Assembly: GCF_023712425.1 (NCBI RefSeq)
Contig: NZ_JAMAYG010000001.1
Coordinates: forward strand, 248,001-312,000
Source of the DNA: Rothia sp. P100
GTDB taxonomy: Bacteria; Actinomycetota; Actinomycetes; Actinomycetales; Micrococcaceae
Direction: 5' to 3'
Length of the DNA stretch: 64,000 nt
Shown here piece by piece: positions 18,529-27,486 of the stretch (positions are counted from its first letter, which is position 1; each line of letters starts with the position of its first letter). The translations under genes were made by a program, and so were the position numbers. The notes under the pieces were generated by a model. It was not told the DNA's origin and made no database searches. It worked only from the letters and a program-made list of their open reading frames with translations.

Positions 18529-19425
18529 TTAGTTTTTCAGCGTCAACTGAGCCTGAACCCAGCCAATGATTCTTTCCCAGGCCTTTCGGTCTGCATAGAT
18601 AGCAGGGTCAGCGTGCTCAGCACCGGGGACCAGAAGCAGCTCGGTAGCCACTCCCCGATCCCCCAAGGTTCGGTGGGCTTTTTCAGACTGGTTGGGCGGC
18701 ACACAGGTATCGCCCGTGCCGTGCACGTAGAAAACCGGTGCGTGCCTTCTGTTCCCAGTTTTTTCTGCCTGCTGCGCCAGGTCGATAGGGTGAGCCTTTG
18801 ACCAGTTAGTCTCCGCCGCGCTCCCGACGGGAGCTGGATAGGGGCTGCCCAGCAACCGCCATTCCGCCCCATCGTCCTCAGGATGATTCCGATCAAAGCC
18901 ACAGGCTACACGGTCATCGAAAATGGTACGCAGATCAGAAACGCCGTAAATGCTAATGGCACAGCTCACTGAGGACGAAGGATGAGCCGGTATATCTGCT
19001 GCGGGCAACCCTTCAAAGTAGGGGTCCTTGAGAGCCGTGCTTGCCGCGGCCAACTGCACCAGGTGACCGCCGGCAGAGCCTCCTGCCAGCGCTATCTTAG
19101 CGGGATCGAAGCCCAAGATTTTAGCGTGCTGCTTCAGATAGCGGATGGCTGCTTTGACATCGTGAATTTGGGCAGGAAAGAGAGCCTCATCGGAAAGGCG
19201 GTAGTTGATGGTTGCCGTAGCGAAACCGGCTGCCTGGAAGTATTCGCGAATTTTATGGACATCGTTATCGGAGCGGTGAAAAGAGGACTTGTCACCGAAG
19301 CGCCAGGCTCCCCCGTGTACGTAAATCAACAGAGGCGAAGTGGGGGTGGTACCGGGATAGTAGTCGTAGGTTTGCGAGGGGTTTCCCTCCTCGCCGTAGT
19401 TACCAGAGATAAAGTGCGCTGCCAT
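18529..19425 (-). CDS. Alpha/beta hydrolase (esterase, HSL/BD-FAE-like)
   Basis: This 298-residue cytoplasmic hydrolase has the oxyanion-hole motif YVHGGAWRFG (about residue 35), the nucleophile motif LAGGSAGGHL (Ser at about 115), a late Asp in HGTGDTCVPP and a His in VPGAEHAD, completing a Ser-Asp-His triad. Its likely substrates are small esters; the natural one is unknown. The start at 19425 is supported by AAAGGG upstream. It is a single-gene unit downstream of the tRNA region on the opposite strand. Confidence 0.82.
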   Translation of the reverse strand: MAAHFISGNYGEEGNPSQTYDYYPGTTPTSPLLIYVHGGAWRFGDKSSFHRSDNDVHKIREYFQAAGFATATINYRLSDEALFPAQIHDVKAAIRYLKQHAKILGFDPAKIALAGGSAGGHLVQLAAASTALKDPYFEGLPAADIPAHPSSSVSCAISIYGVSDLRTIFDDRVACGFDRNHPEDDGAEWRLLGSPYPAPVGSAAETNWSKAHPIDLAQQAEKTGNRRHAPVFYVHGTGDTCVPPNQSEKAHRTLGDRGVATELLLVPGAEHADPAIYADRKAWERIIGWVQAQLTLKN

Positions 19426-19562
19426 GTGCTACCCTTTCTGACCGCGCCCGGGTGGCTGGGCCCGGCGTCCTCTCTAATGTAACCGCTAGCGGGGCGCCTG
19501 TGAAAATGCTTCAGATGTTTCTGGTAAAGTTATGTTCCGTTCGCTGTGATAACAGCGGACAT

Positions 19563-19673
19563 GGTTCAATAAATGAATATGCCCCCGTAGCTCGATCGAG
19601 TCGTTGATTTGCTGAGCGCGCGAGGAAATACACATCAAGGACTCGGCGCGGAGCGCATCCCCTGCGCTACGGG
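19563..19673 (+). repeat. Partial tRNA-Arg 5' duplication with folded spacer
   Basis: Bases 19562-19593 repeat, with two mismatches, the 32 bases at 19680-19711 that hold the leader and the first 13 bases of tRNA-Arg (GCCCCCGTAGCTC). The copy then diverges and does not form a tRNA. Its CCCGTAGC can pair with GCTACGGG at 19666-19673, enclosing a further GCGC-ATCCCCT-GCGC hairpin. This may be a tRNA remnant or a small structured RNA. Confidence 0.6.
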
Positions 19674-19697
19674 TTCTATGGTTGAATAAATAAATAT

Positions 19698-19770
19698 GCC
19701 CCCGTAGCTCAGTGGATAGAGCACCAGTTTCCGGAGCTGGGTGTCGAAGGTTCGAATCCTTTCGGGGGCA
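19698..19770 (+). tRNA. tRNA-Arg (CCG)
   Basis: The 73 bases fold into a complete cloverleaf: acceptor GCCCCCG with CGGGGGC, D-stem GCTC/GAGC, anticodon stem CCAGT/GCTGG around the loop TTCCGGA (anticodon CCG, reading CGG), and a T-arm GAAGG-TTCGAAT-CCTTT with a wobble pair. The 3' CCA is not encoded. It is followed by a terminator and stands alone. Confidence 0.95.
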
Positions 19771-19776
19771 CAGCTT

Positions 19777-19809
19777 AAACCCGCACTTACAGCAGTAGGA
19801 GCGGGTTTT
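19777..19809 (+). terminator. Terminator after tRNA-Arg
   Basis: AAACCCGC (19777-19784) pairs with GCGGGTTT (19801-19808) and a T-run follows on both strands. It lies between the tRNA and the end of the opposing GNAT-VOC gene and could serve both. Confidence 0.7.
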
Positions 19810-19812
19810 CTG

Positions 19813-20793
19813 TTATTTGGGACCGTCAACCAGAACTAGCTCAACCTCAAAGCCCTCATCATTCTCTAAATAGAGGGCTGTGTGTTTCTCCCCTCCTGCG
19901 TGAGGGTAACGGTCAGCAAAAAGTTCAGTCCAGCCATATTTGGGTGCTTGCTCTCTGATGTCTTCTAGCTCTTGCCTGCTAGCGCAGTTGAGCGCCAGGT
20001 GGTTGAGGCCAGCACGAGTGCGCTGATGATCACCGCTAACGTCCGCGGACTGTTCAAGCACAAGATAGGAGCCGTCGGGCGCACGCCATGAAGTTCCACC
20101 TTCCCAGGCTTGATAGCTGGTAAATCCGAGCTGTTCCATTAGCCAGTCCCAGCAGGTTTTGGCTACCTTAAAATCTGTAGTCCACAGCTCGATATGGTGA
20201 ACATTTGCCCGCGGCGGCACCGTTTTGTCTCGCAAACGCGCCGCTATCACAGCGTCGTAAGCCTGCCCATCGTAGAAAAATTTTTCTCGTTCGACCCCCT
20301 CAACCGTGAATCCTGCGGCTGCGGCAACTGCGCCGGAGGCCGGGTTATTGGTCCGGTAGCCCAGCTCAAGACGTCGCAACCCCGGTGATGTTTCCTCGGT
20401 CAGAACACTGCAATCAAATAAGCCCTCTCTGAACTGCACCTCGGATTGCTGAGACTGCTCTCCTAAGGTCCAATCACAAACAGCGCGCACACTTTCTTTC
20501 ATGGCGCCTGTCCCCCGAATAACCGGGGCTGACCAGTAGTAAACCCAGCCACGGTCAGGCTTACCCTCGTCATCTTCAGCAGTAACCGTTACTGCTACCA
20601 GCCCCGCAAGCTTCGCTTCACAATCGAGCGCAAAAACACTTCGCCCCTCAGCAGGGAGCAACGAACTTTCGATATGCCGGCGAGCATCTTCAAGGGACAA
20701 CAAAATCGGTAGCTGCCGTCGCAGGTCCTCAACCTGCTGGTAAAGCTTGAGCAGATCAGCGGCGTCCGAAACCTGCCAGTATCTTAGGTGCAT
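19813..20793 (-). CDS. GNAT acetyltransferase - VOC domain fusion protein
   Basis: This protein of about 326 residues joins two domains. The N-terminal half (about residues 1-175, HLRYWQVSDAADLLKLYQQV to NPASGAVAAAAGFTVEGVEREKFFYDG) is a GNAT-type N-acetyltransferase. The C-terminal part (about 190-326, VHHIELWTTDFKVAKTCWDWLMEQLGF with late GLNHLALNCASRQELEDIREQ and GFEVELVLVDG) is a glyoxalase/dioxygenase-superfamily VOC domain of the kind found in antibiotic resistance and metal-dependent enzymes. The start at 20793 is set by GAGGGG six bases upstream. Neither substrate is known, and a detoxification role is only a guess. It diverges from deoD over about 80 bases. Confidence 0.7.
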   Translation of the reverse strand: MHLRYWQVSDAADLLKLYQQVEDLRRQLPILLSLEDARRHIESSLLPAEGRSVFALDCEAKLAGLVAVTVTAEDDEGKPDRGWVYYWSAPVIRGTGAMKESVRAVCDWTLGEQSQQSEVQFREGLFDCSVLTEETSPGLRRLELGYRTNNPASGAVAAAAGFTVEGVEREKFFYDGQAYDAVIAARLRDKTVPPRANVHHIELWTTDFKVAKTCWDWLMEQLGFTSYQAWEGGTSWRAPDGSYLVLEQSADVSGDHQRTRAGLNHLALNCASRQELEDIREQAPKYGWTELFADRYPHAGGEKHTALYLENDEGFEVELVLVDGPK

Positions 20794-20872
20794 CATTGCC
20801 CCTCTCACGGTCTTCCTGTGCTCACTATAGAATAGAAGGCAACCTTGCCAGAAACTTTTGGAGAAGAAACCC

Positions 20873-21589
20873 GTGCCCCTCAACACCCCTCACATTGCCC
20901 CCAACAGCGCTGAAATCGCTGAGACCATCTTACTCCCCGGCGACCCGCTGCGTGCCAAGTTCATCGCAGAGACCTATCTTGAGAACGTCACCCAGTTCAA
21001 CACCGTGCGCAATATGTTCGGCTACACCGGTGAGTTCAAAGGCCAGAACGTCTCGGTCATGGGTACCGGCATGGGTATCCCCTCAGCCTCCCTCTACACC
21101 CACGAACTCATCCACTCCTTTGGAGCCAAGCGTCTGATTCGTATTGGCACCTGCGGCGGTCTTTCTGACGCTGTCGACACCTTCGATATCGTTGTAGCTG
21201 CCTCTGCCTCCACAGACTCCAACTTCATGGCGCACTACAAACTACCCGGCACTTTCGCTCCTACCGCCTCCTGGTCGTTGCTCTCAGCAGTAGCACAGGA
21301 AGCAGAGAAGCAGGGCGTGAAACTGAACGTAGGCAACGTGCTCTCCAGCGACGTCTTTTACAAGTCCGACTTCTCCGATAACAAGAAGTGGGCAGACATG
21401 GGCGTTCTCGCCGTTGAAATGGAAACCGCGGGTATCTATGCGGTGGCCGCAGCCGCCGGCGTGGAAGCTCTGTCAGTTTTCACCGTCTCAGACCATCTCT
21501 TCAAGGGTTCAGATACTACCGCTGAACAGCGAGAGACTTCCTTCACCGACATGATGGAGCTGGTCCTGCCCGTAGCAGCCGGTCTCTAA
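20873..21589 (+). CDS. deoD: Purine nucleoside phosphorylase (DeoD type)
   Basis: DeoD splits purine (deoxy)nucleosides with phosphate into the base and (deoxy)ribose-1-phosphate for purine salvage. The hexameric family's motifs are present: LPGDPLRAKFIAE (phosphate), MGTGMGIPSASLYTHEL, RIGTCGGL, AVEMETAGIYAVA (nucleoside binding) and VSDHLF with the catalytic Asp. The GTG at 20873 has GGAGAA seven bases upstream and gives 238 residues, the normal size; a TTG at 20858 is in frame but lies upstream of that site. A TATAGAAT box at 20826-20833 is a plausible -10. Confidence 0.93.
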   Translation: MPLNTPHIAPNSAEIAETILLPGDPLRAKFIAETYLENVTQFNTVRNMFGYTGEFKGQNVSVMGTGMGIPSASLYTHELIHSFGAKRLIRIGTCGGLSDAVDTFDIVVAASASTDSNFMAHYKLPGTFAPTASWSLLSAVAQEAEKQGVKLNVGNVLSSDVFYKSDFSDNKKWADMGVLAVEMETAGIYAVAAAAGVEALSVFTVSDHLFKGSDTTAEQRETSFTDMMELVLPVAAGL

Positions 21590-21599
21590 CCAATCTAAA

Positions 21600-21631
21600 G
21601 CGGGGTTGGTTACGCCAACCCCGCCTTTTTT
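21600..21631. terminator. Bidirectional terminator between deoD and rhomboid gene
   Basis: GCGGGGTTGG and CCAACCCCGC form a ten-pair stem around TTACG, followed on the plus strand by seven T. It serves deoD and overlaps the end of the opposing rhomboid gene (stop at 21630). Confidence 0.85.
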
Positions 21632-22304
21632 ATACCCTGCCTTTGCCCCGAATCATCCAGGCGGCAAGAACCCCACCCAGTAACCCAAAGAGGTGAGCCT
21701 GCCAAGAAATGCCGGCGCGCACGCCCACCAGCCCAAAGAATATACTTGCCCCGTAGACCGCGATTACCAGCACAGCCAGCACGACGCGCAGCAACTTGCC
21801 GCTACCCCAGTCGGTAAAAAAGGCACCGGCAACTAGGTAGCCAAAGTAGCCAAAGACCAGCCCGGAAGCGCCCACGGTCACCACGCCCGGTGCATTTACC
21901 GCCCATGCTCCCAGCCCAGCAACAGTCGCCACCCGCAGGCTAACACTGAGGAAACGGCGAGCGCCCTCCAAAGAAATCAGGGCACCAAGAACAGCCAATG
22001 AGAGAGTATTACCCACCAGGTGACGCAATCCGGAGTGAATGAAGGGTGCGGTAAAAATACCGCCTAAGCCGGCCAAATTCCAGGAGCGAATTCCCAGCCA
22101 GCCCAAGCTGCCCGGCACAACAAAAGAAATAGCGTATTCCACCCACATGACACCCAGCAGTACCACCAGCGGGGTAAACACACCGGCGTTTATCACAGGC
22201 GCTCGCCCTCGCCCCTTAACCGGCGAGTTCGCATCTGGCGCATTGCCCATCTGCTGATAGCGGTGCGTTCGTGCTTCTTTGAAACGCTCCCAGAAATCTG
22301 ACAT
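21630..22304 (-). CDS. Rhomboid family intramembrane serine protease
   Basis: Rhomboids cut transmembrane segments inside the membrane. This 224-residue protein has about six membrane segments, the conserved HSGLRHLVGNTLSL (Hx4HxxxN) in the second one, the catalytic serine in VGASGLVFGYFGY (GxSG) and the catalytic histidine in WQAHLFGLLGGVLAAW. A hydrophilic N-terminal tail of about 40 residues faces the cytoplasm. The start codon overlaps the stop of the decayed rhodanese frame (TAATG), so the two were probably translationally coupled. The substrate is unknown. Confidence 0.85.
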   Translation of the reverse strand: MSDFWERFKEARTHRYQQMGNAPDANSPVKGRGRAPVINAGVFTPLVVLLGVMWVEYAISFVVPGSLGWLGIRSWNLAGLGGIFTAPFIHSGLRHLVGNTLSLAVLGALISLEGARRFLSVSLRVATVAGLGAWAVNAPGVVTVGASGLVFGYFGYLVAGAFFTDWGSGKLLRVVLAVLVIAVYGASIFFGLVGVRAGISWQAHLFGLLGGVLAAWMIRGKGRV

Positions 22305-22507
22305 TAGCGGGTAACTCCTTCAAGCGGCCCACCGGCAGCTCGCCATCCAATAAGCGCTCGAATTCTGCTAGCTGACTCAAAGCCTCGTTGGGTGAGCAGG
22401 TTGGTAACACGCACATCAAAAATGACGGCTCTAGCCTCTAACCATAGCTCGAGTGCTTCTTGAGCAGAGACAGCGCTCGCTTTACGAAAGAAGTGACGGG
22501 TGCCCAA
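22304..22507 (-). pseudogene. Decayed rhodanese-like gene (internal deletion)
   Basis: The 67-codon frame reads SAQEALELWLEARAVIFDVR, the start of a rhodanese domain, and jumps straight to VTNLLTQRGFESASRI...GWRAAGGPLEGVTR, the end of such a domain (compare the usual ...RSAxVTxxLxxxGFxxxxxxxGGxxAWxAAGxPxE). The middle part, including the active-site cysteine loop (CxxGxRS), is missing. A single in-frame or frame-restoring deletion explains this. A TTG at 22507 is the first possible start. It ends in TAATG overlap with the rhomboid gene and may still be transcribed with it. Confidence 0.6.
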
Positions 22508-22648
22508 CGAGCCCTCATTCCCTGGAGAATATGTTTGTTTTATTCTAGGTCTCTTTGCTCACTACTGGTGTCTAGCGGTTACGTTCGCTCTCAACAGCAA
22601 AGCCGTCAATAGCCGCAACCTTACCCCTGCACTAAACTTAAGGTCAGT

Positions 22649-25600
22649 ATGTCTACTTCATCTGATTCTTCCTCAAAAACTTCTAACCTGGGTGCCCTGG
22701 CTGCTGCTATGCACAACGCCCCCACCCGAGCGTCCGAACCAGCTCGCTCTGAAACAGCTGACAAACCGGATGCACGCAAGCGCTCGCGCCGCAAGGACGA
22801 GGGCAAACGATCCAGAGGAAACAACGATAGGGGCCGGGTCCGGCAGAATCGCCGTTCGCCAGGAAGTGCAGAATCGGTAGGTAAGGACGCTCCGGTTCAA
22901 CGTCTAGTACCCCAGACCATTACTTACCCCGAAGCTCTGCCAGTTTCAGCTCGCCGAGATGACATTATGGCGGCCATTCGCGATCATCAGGTCACCATCG
23001 TTGCAGGTGAGACTGGTTCGGGTAAAACCACCCAGCTGCCCAAGATGCTCCTGGAGCTGGGGCTGGCTGACCACGGCCTCATCGGTCATACCCAGCCCCG
23101 CCGTCTGGCAGCCCGTTCAGTGGCTGAGCGAATTGCTGAAGAGCTGGGCCAGAAAATTGGTGAAACCGTGGGATACCAGGTGCGTTTCACCTCTGAGGTG
23201 GGCGAAAATTCAGCGATTAAACTCATGACTGACGGTATTTTGCTGGCTGAGATTCAGCACGACCGGCTACTCAGCAAATACTCGGCCATCATCATCGATG
23301 AGGCTCACGAGCGCAGCCTCAATATTGACTTTATTCTGGGCTACCTCAAGCGCATCATGCCCCAGCGCCCGGACCTCAAAATCATCATCACCTCGGCAAC
23401 CATCGACCCCGAGCGCTTTGCCCGCCACTTCTCCCCCAGCTTCGTGCCCGGCGTAGGCATTGTTGATGAATCACTGAGCGCCGAAGAGAAAGAAATAGCT
23501 GAAGCAACCCTACCCGATGACGCCCCGCCCATCATCGAGGTTTCGGGGCGCACCTACCCCGTTGAGATCCGTTACCGCCCTCTAGAGGGTACCCGCACCG
23601 GAGACGGCGGTGAAGACGATATGGATGCCGGTGACGGCCTAGAGGATGAAGACCGCGACCCTTTGGACGGCATCCTGGATGCTATTCGTGAGCTCTCTGA
23701 AGAGGCACCCGGTGATATCCTGATTTTCTTCTCGGGTGAGCGCGAAATCCGCGACGCTGAGGATGCTATCAATGACATGGTGCGCACCACCCGCCGCCTG
23801 CGAGATTACGAGGTTCTTCCCCTCTACGCCCGACTTTCTATGGCTGAACAGCACAGGGTTTTCCGTCCCGCTGGCAGGCCCCGCATCGTCCTTGCCACCA
23901 ACGTCGCCGAGACCTCACTGACAGTCCCCGGCATCAAGTACGTGATTGATACCGGAACAGCCCGCGTATCGCGCTATTCAGCCCGCACCAAGGTGCAGCG
24001 CTTGCCCATTGAACGTATTTCTCAGGCCAGTGCCAACCAGCGTTCTGGCCGCTGTGGTCGAGTCTCTGACGGTATCGCTATTCGTCTTTATTCTGAAGAG
24101 GATTTCGCAGCTCGCCCTGAGTTCACTGATCCGGAAATTCTGCGCACCAACCTGGCGGCTGTCATCCTGCAGATGACCGCCATCGGCGTGGTCAAGACCC
24201 CCGCAGACATCTCGGTATTCCCCTTCGTACAGCCTCCCGAAAGCCGCGCCATCAACGATGGTGTTAACCTTCTGCGTGAGCTAGGTGCTCTTCGTGAGGC
24301 CGGAGCACAGGCAGGGAGGGGGCGGGGGCGCCGCGGCCCCGGTTCACCGCTGACCGCAGCCGGGCGGGCCATGGCTGCTCTGCCCGTTGATCCGAGGCTT
24401 GCCCGTATGATCGTTGAGGCGTCCAAGCGCGGGGTAGCTAAAGAAATGATGGTGCTGGCCGCTGCCCTGACCATCCAGGACCCCCGCGAGCGCCCGGCTG
24501 ATAAACGCGGCGAAGCTGATGCTCTGCACAAGCGTTACCTGGATGAGAAATCTGACTTTTCTAGCTTCTTGTTGCTCTGGCAACATATCAATGAGAAGCA
24601 GGATGAGCTCTCTTCTAGCCAGTTCCGCAAGATGTGTCACCGAGAGTTCCTCAACTACCTGCGTATCAGGGAGTGGCAGGATCTTTTTGCTCAGCTACGC
24701 GAAATTGGACGCGGAGCAGGTATCAGCGTTAGTGGCGGGCGTGACATCGACCCAGCGGCTCATGAGGAGGCAGTACATAAGTCGCTGCTGACCGGTCTGC
24801 TCTCCCACATCGGGATTAAGGATGAAACTAACCGGCACGAATACCGCGGTGCCCGCGGCACCCGTTTCGCAATTTTCCCCGGATCTGGTCTCTTCAAGAA
24901 AAACCCGGAGTGGCTAGTCTCAGCTGAACTGGTTGAAACCAGCCGGCTCTGGGCGCGAGTCAACGCTGAAATTCAGCCAGAATGGGTCGAAGAGTTAGCT
25001 GCCCATCTGGTCAAACGTCAGTATTCTGACCCCCATTGGTCTGCTAAGCAGGGCGCGGTTCTGGCTCATGAGAAGGTCACTCTTTTTGGTGTGCCTATTA
25101 TCGCTGACCGCCGGGTTCAGTACTGGCGTATTGATCCGGTAGCTGCCCGCGAGATGTTCATTCGTTCGGCTCTGATCGAGGGTGACTGGTCTACCCGTCA
25201 CCGGTTCTTCGCCCGCAATCAGAAGGCACTGGCCGAGGTTGAGGAGCTGGAAGCCCGCCTGCGCCGCCGCGACCTTCGAGTAGATGACGAGACCCTTTTT
25301 GACTTCTATGATGCCCGCATCCCCGCTGATGTCGTGTCAGAGCGCCACTTTGACCGCTGGTGGAAGGAAGAGCGCACCAAAAATGAGCACCTGCTCGACT
25401 TCAACCCCGAACACCTCATTGATGAAGAGGCGGCCGACTACGATGAGTCCCTCTTCCCGCGCACCTGGCAGGTAGCCACCAGCGGCGGAGAGCTTTCTCT
25501 TGACCTGCGGTATGAGTTTGCGCCCTCAGTTTCTATAGGTGGGGTTCGCTCTTCACAGGCGCAGACCGATGGCATCGCAGTTCAGGTGCCGGTGCTCTTC

Positions 25601-27031
25601 TTAGGCCAGCTGGAGCCTGCCCCCTTTGAGTGGCTCATTCCGGGCCTGCGCGAGGAGCTGGTCACCGCCCTCATTAAGTCCCTGCCCAAGCAGGTCCGTA
25701 AGAACTTTGTGCCGGCCCCGGACGTCGCCCGTCAGGCGGTTAAAAAGCTGACCGAAGAATTTTCACCGCTCACCGACAGCCTCACTGAGGCGCTTGCTTT
25801 AGCTTTGCGCCGTTTGCGCGGACAAGTGGTGGACCCGGCAGAGTTCAACTGGGACGCTGTGCCCGAGCATCTTCGTTTCACCTTCCAGGTACGCAACCAC
25901 AAAAATAAAATTTTGGGTGAGGGCAAGAACCTTAAAGACCTGCAGGCAAACCTGCACACTGAGATTCGTTCGGCCCTGGCGGCTTCTCTGGGAGCATCCC
26001 CTGAGACTCTTGGAGCCATGCAAGTGATGGCCGGTGGAAAGAAGAAAGGTGCGCCGGGTCAGATCTCTGCTCAGGGCACACCGGATGTCAGACCTGCACT
26101 CACCATGAAGGGCACCGAGGGCAGTGCGTCCGGGGCAAAGACTCAAGCAGTCCGCGAGGTCTCCGGGCTCACTAGCTGGCCCGATGCAGACCTCCCCCGC
26201 AAGATTGAGCGGGTCATCGCTACTCAGACGGTGGCGGGCTACCCCGCCTTAGTTGATGAAGGTACTAGCGTTGCGGTTCGCATTTTTCCCACCGAGGCTG
26301 AGGCTTTGCGCGCCCAGCGCGGTGGTGTGATTCGTCTGCTCAAGCTGGGTACCCCGTCGCCCGAACGGTATGTGAGTGATCACCTCAATAATCGTGAGAA
26401 GCTCATCTTTACCCAGAACCCCCACGGTTCCATCGATGAGCTGATTAGCGACTGCACGGTTGCGGCCATTGACCAGCTGATTCCGGCAAACCCGCCCTTT
26501 ACCAAGGATGAGTACACGGAGCTTTTCAACACGGTAAGGGCTGAACTGATCGATACGGTCTTCATCATTACCAAACTCGTGGCAGATATCCTCAGTGAGG
26601 CAGCCGCCGTGCGCAAGCTCATCAAGAAAAGCACCTCCTTGGCAGTCATCCACGCTATGGGCGATCTGAAGGGTCAGCTTGAGCATCTGATTTACCCCGG
26701 TTTCGTAGCAGCTACTGGTGCAGCCCAGCTGCACCATCTGCCCCGATACCTGACCGCTATGCGCAAACGCCTGGAAAAGCTAGGGCCCAATGTGCACCGG
26801 GACAACCAGCTGATGCTCACGGTACAGACCCTTGAGGACGCCTACGACAAGGCAGTCAAGTCCCTGCCCGCTGGGCTATCCCCCAGCCCTGAGCTGGAGC
26901 AGGTCGGCTGGATGATTGAGGAGCTACGCGTCAGCTTCTTCGCCCAGGAACTAGGCACCGCTTACACCGTTTCGGAGAAGCGAATCTCCAAAGCGCTGCG
27001 CGAAGCCCTAGACGCCATGAAGAACAGCTAA
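22649..27031 (+). CDS. hrpA: ATP-dependent RNA helicase HrpA
   Basis: HrpA is a large DEAH-box helicase that, in E. coli, resolves stalled ribosomes on mRNA. The 1460-residue protein has a basic low-complexity N-terminus (about 1-85). The helicase core contains AGETGSGKTTQLPK (motif I), QPRRLAARSVAERIAEE (Ia), IIIDEAHERSLNIDF (II), ITSATID (III) and QRSGRCGR (VI). The HA2/ratchet and OB-fold regions and the long C-terminal DUF3418 region follow. An acidic insert (DDMDAGDGLEDEDRD, about 315-330) lies inside the core. ATG 22649 has AAGG six bases upstream. It is a single-gene unit that faces the HIT gene. Confidence 0.93.
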   Translation: MSTSSDSSSKTSNLGALAAAMHNAPTRASEPARSETADKPDARKRSRRKDEGKRSRGNNDRGRVRQNRRSPGSAESVGKDAPVQRLVPQTITYPEALPVSARRDDIMAAIRDHQVTIVAGETGSGKTTQLPKMLLELGLADHGLIGHTQPRRLAARSVAERIAEELGQKIGETVGYQVRFTSEVGENSAIKLMTDGILLAEIQHDRLLSKYSAIIIDEAHERSLNIDFILGYLKRIMPQRPDLKIIITSATIDPERFARHFSPSFVPGVGIVDESLSAEEKEIAEATLPDDAPPIIEVSGRTYPVEIRYRPLEGTRTGDGGEDDMDAGDGLEDEDRDPLDGILDAIRELSEEAPGDILIFFSGEREIRDAEDAINDMVRTTRRLRDYEVLPLYARLSMAEQHRVFRPAGRPRIVLATNVAETSLTVPGIKYVIDTGTARVSRYSARTKVQRLPIERISQASANQRSGRCGRVSDGIAIRLYSEEDFAARPEFTDPEILRTNLAAVILQMTAIGVVKTPADISVFPFVQPPESRAINDGVNLLRELGALREAGAQAGRGRGRRGPGSPLTAAGRAMAALPVDPRLARMIVEASKRGVAKEMMVLAAALTIQDPRERPADKRGEADALHKRYLDEKSDFSSFLLLWQHINEKQDELSSSQFRKMCHREFLNYLRIREWQDLFAQLREIGRGAGISVSGGRDIDPAAHEEAVHKSLLTGLLSHIGIKDETNRHEYRGARGTRFAIFPGSGLFKKNPEWLVSAELVETSRLWARVNAEIQPEWVEELAAHLVKRQYSDPHWSAKQGAVLAHEKVTLFGVPIIADRRVQYWRIDPVAAREMFIRSALIEGDWSTRHRFFARNQKALAEVEELEARLRRRDLRVDDETLFDFYDARIPADVVSERHFDRWWKEERTKNEHLLDFNPEHLIDEEAADYDESLFPRTWQVATSGGELSLDLRYEFAPSVSIGGVRSSQAQTDGIAVQVPVLFLGQLEPAPFEWLIPGLREELVTALIKSLPKQVRKNFVPAPDVARQAVKKLTEEFSPLTDSLTEALALALRRLRGQVVDPAEFNWDAVPEHLRFTFQVRNHKNKILGEGKNLKDLQANLHTEIRSALAASLGASPETLGAMQVMAGGKKKGAPGQISAQGTPDVRPALTMKGTEGSASGAKTQAVREVSGLTSWPDADLPRKIERVIATQTVAGYPALVDEGTSVAVRIFPTEAEALRAQRGGVIRLLKLGTPSPERYVSDHLNNREKLIFTQNPHGSIDELISDCTVAAIDQLIPANPPFTKDEYTELFNTVRAELIDTVFIITKLVADILSEAAAVRKLIKKSTSLAVIHAMGDLKGQLEHLIYPGFVAATGAAQLHHLPRYLTAMRKRLEKLGPNVHRDNQLMLTVQTLEDAYDKAVKSLPAGLSPSPELEQVGWMIEELRVSFFAQELGTAYTVSEKRISKALREALDAMKNS

Positions 27032-27049
27032 AAAGAGGGGCGTTGCTAC

Positions 27050-27475
27050 TTAGTCAGCTACGAAATCCCCGTAGCCTAGCTCGCGTAGAGCTTCGCGGAG
27101 CTTGGCTGCGGCGGCGTCCATAGCGGCGGCGTCCGGGTTGCGGTTGGCCTGCTCAAAAGTGAATTCGCTTTGATGCTGGGAGGGCCAGACGTGGATGTGG
27201 GCGTGGGGCACATCGAAGCCCGCGATGATCATGCCAACCCGCTGGGGGTCAAAGGCCTTCTGCAGGCCCTCAGAAACCTTGTGGGCTACGCCAAAGACGT
27301 GGCTGGCAAGATCTTGGGGCATATCAACCCAATGATCAATTTCCTCGCGGGGAACCACCAAGGTGTGACCGTACTGAAAGGGTTCAATGGTGAAGAAGGC
27401 GACTGCCTTTTCATCCTGCCAAATTATGCGGCCGGGGATCTCGCCCTTCATAATCATGGTGAAAACGGTGCTCAT
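27050..27475 (-). CDS. HIT family hydrolase
   Basis: This 141-residue histidine-triad protein has the substrate strand YGHTLVVPREEIDHWVDM and the catalytic HAHIHVWPS (HxHxHxx) motif. HIT enzymes hydrolyse nucleotidyl phosphoramidates or dinucleotides such as Ap3A/Ap4A; the exact substrate is not evident. It lies 11 bases downstream of the MBL-fold gene on the same strand, probably in one operon, and converges with hrpA with only 18 bases between the stops and no clear terminator. Confidence 0.88.
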   Translation of the reverse strand: MSTVFTMIMKGEIPGRIIWQDEKAVAFFTIEPFQYGHTLVVPREEIDHWVDMPQDLASHVFGVAHKVSEGLQKAFDPQRVGMIIAGFDVPHAHIHVWPSQHQSEFTFEQANRNPDAAAMDAAAAKLREALRELGYGDFVAD

Positions 27476-27486
27476 AGCTACTCTTT

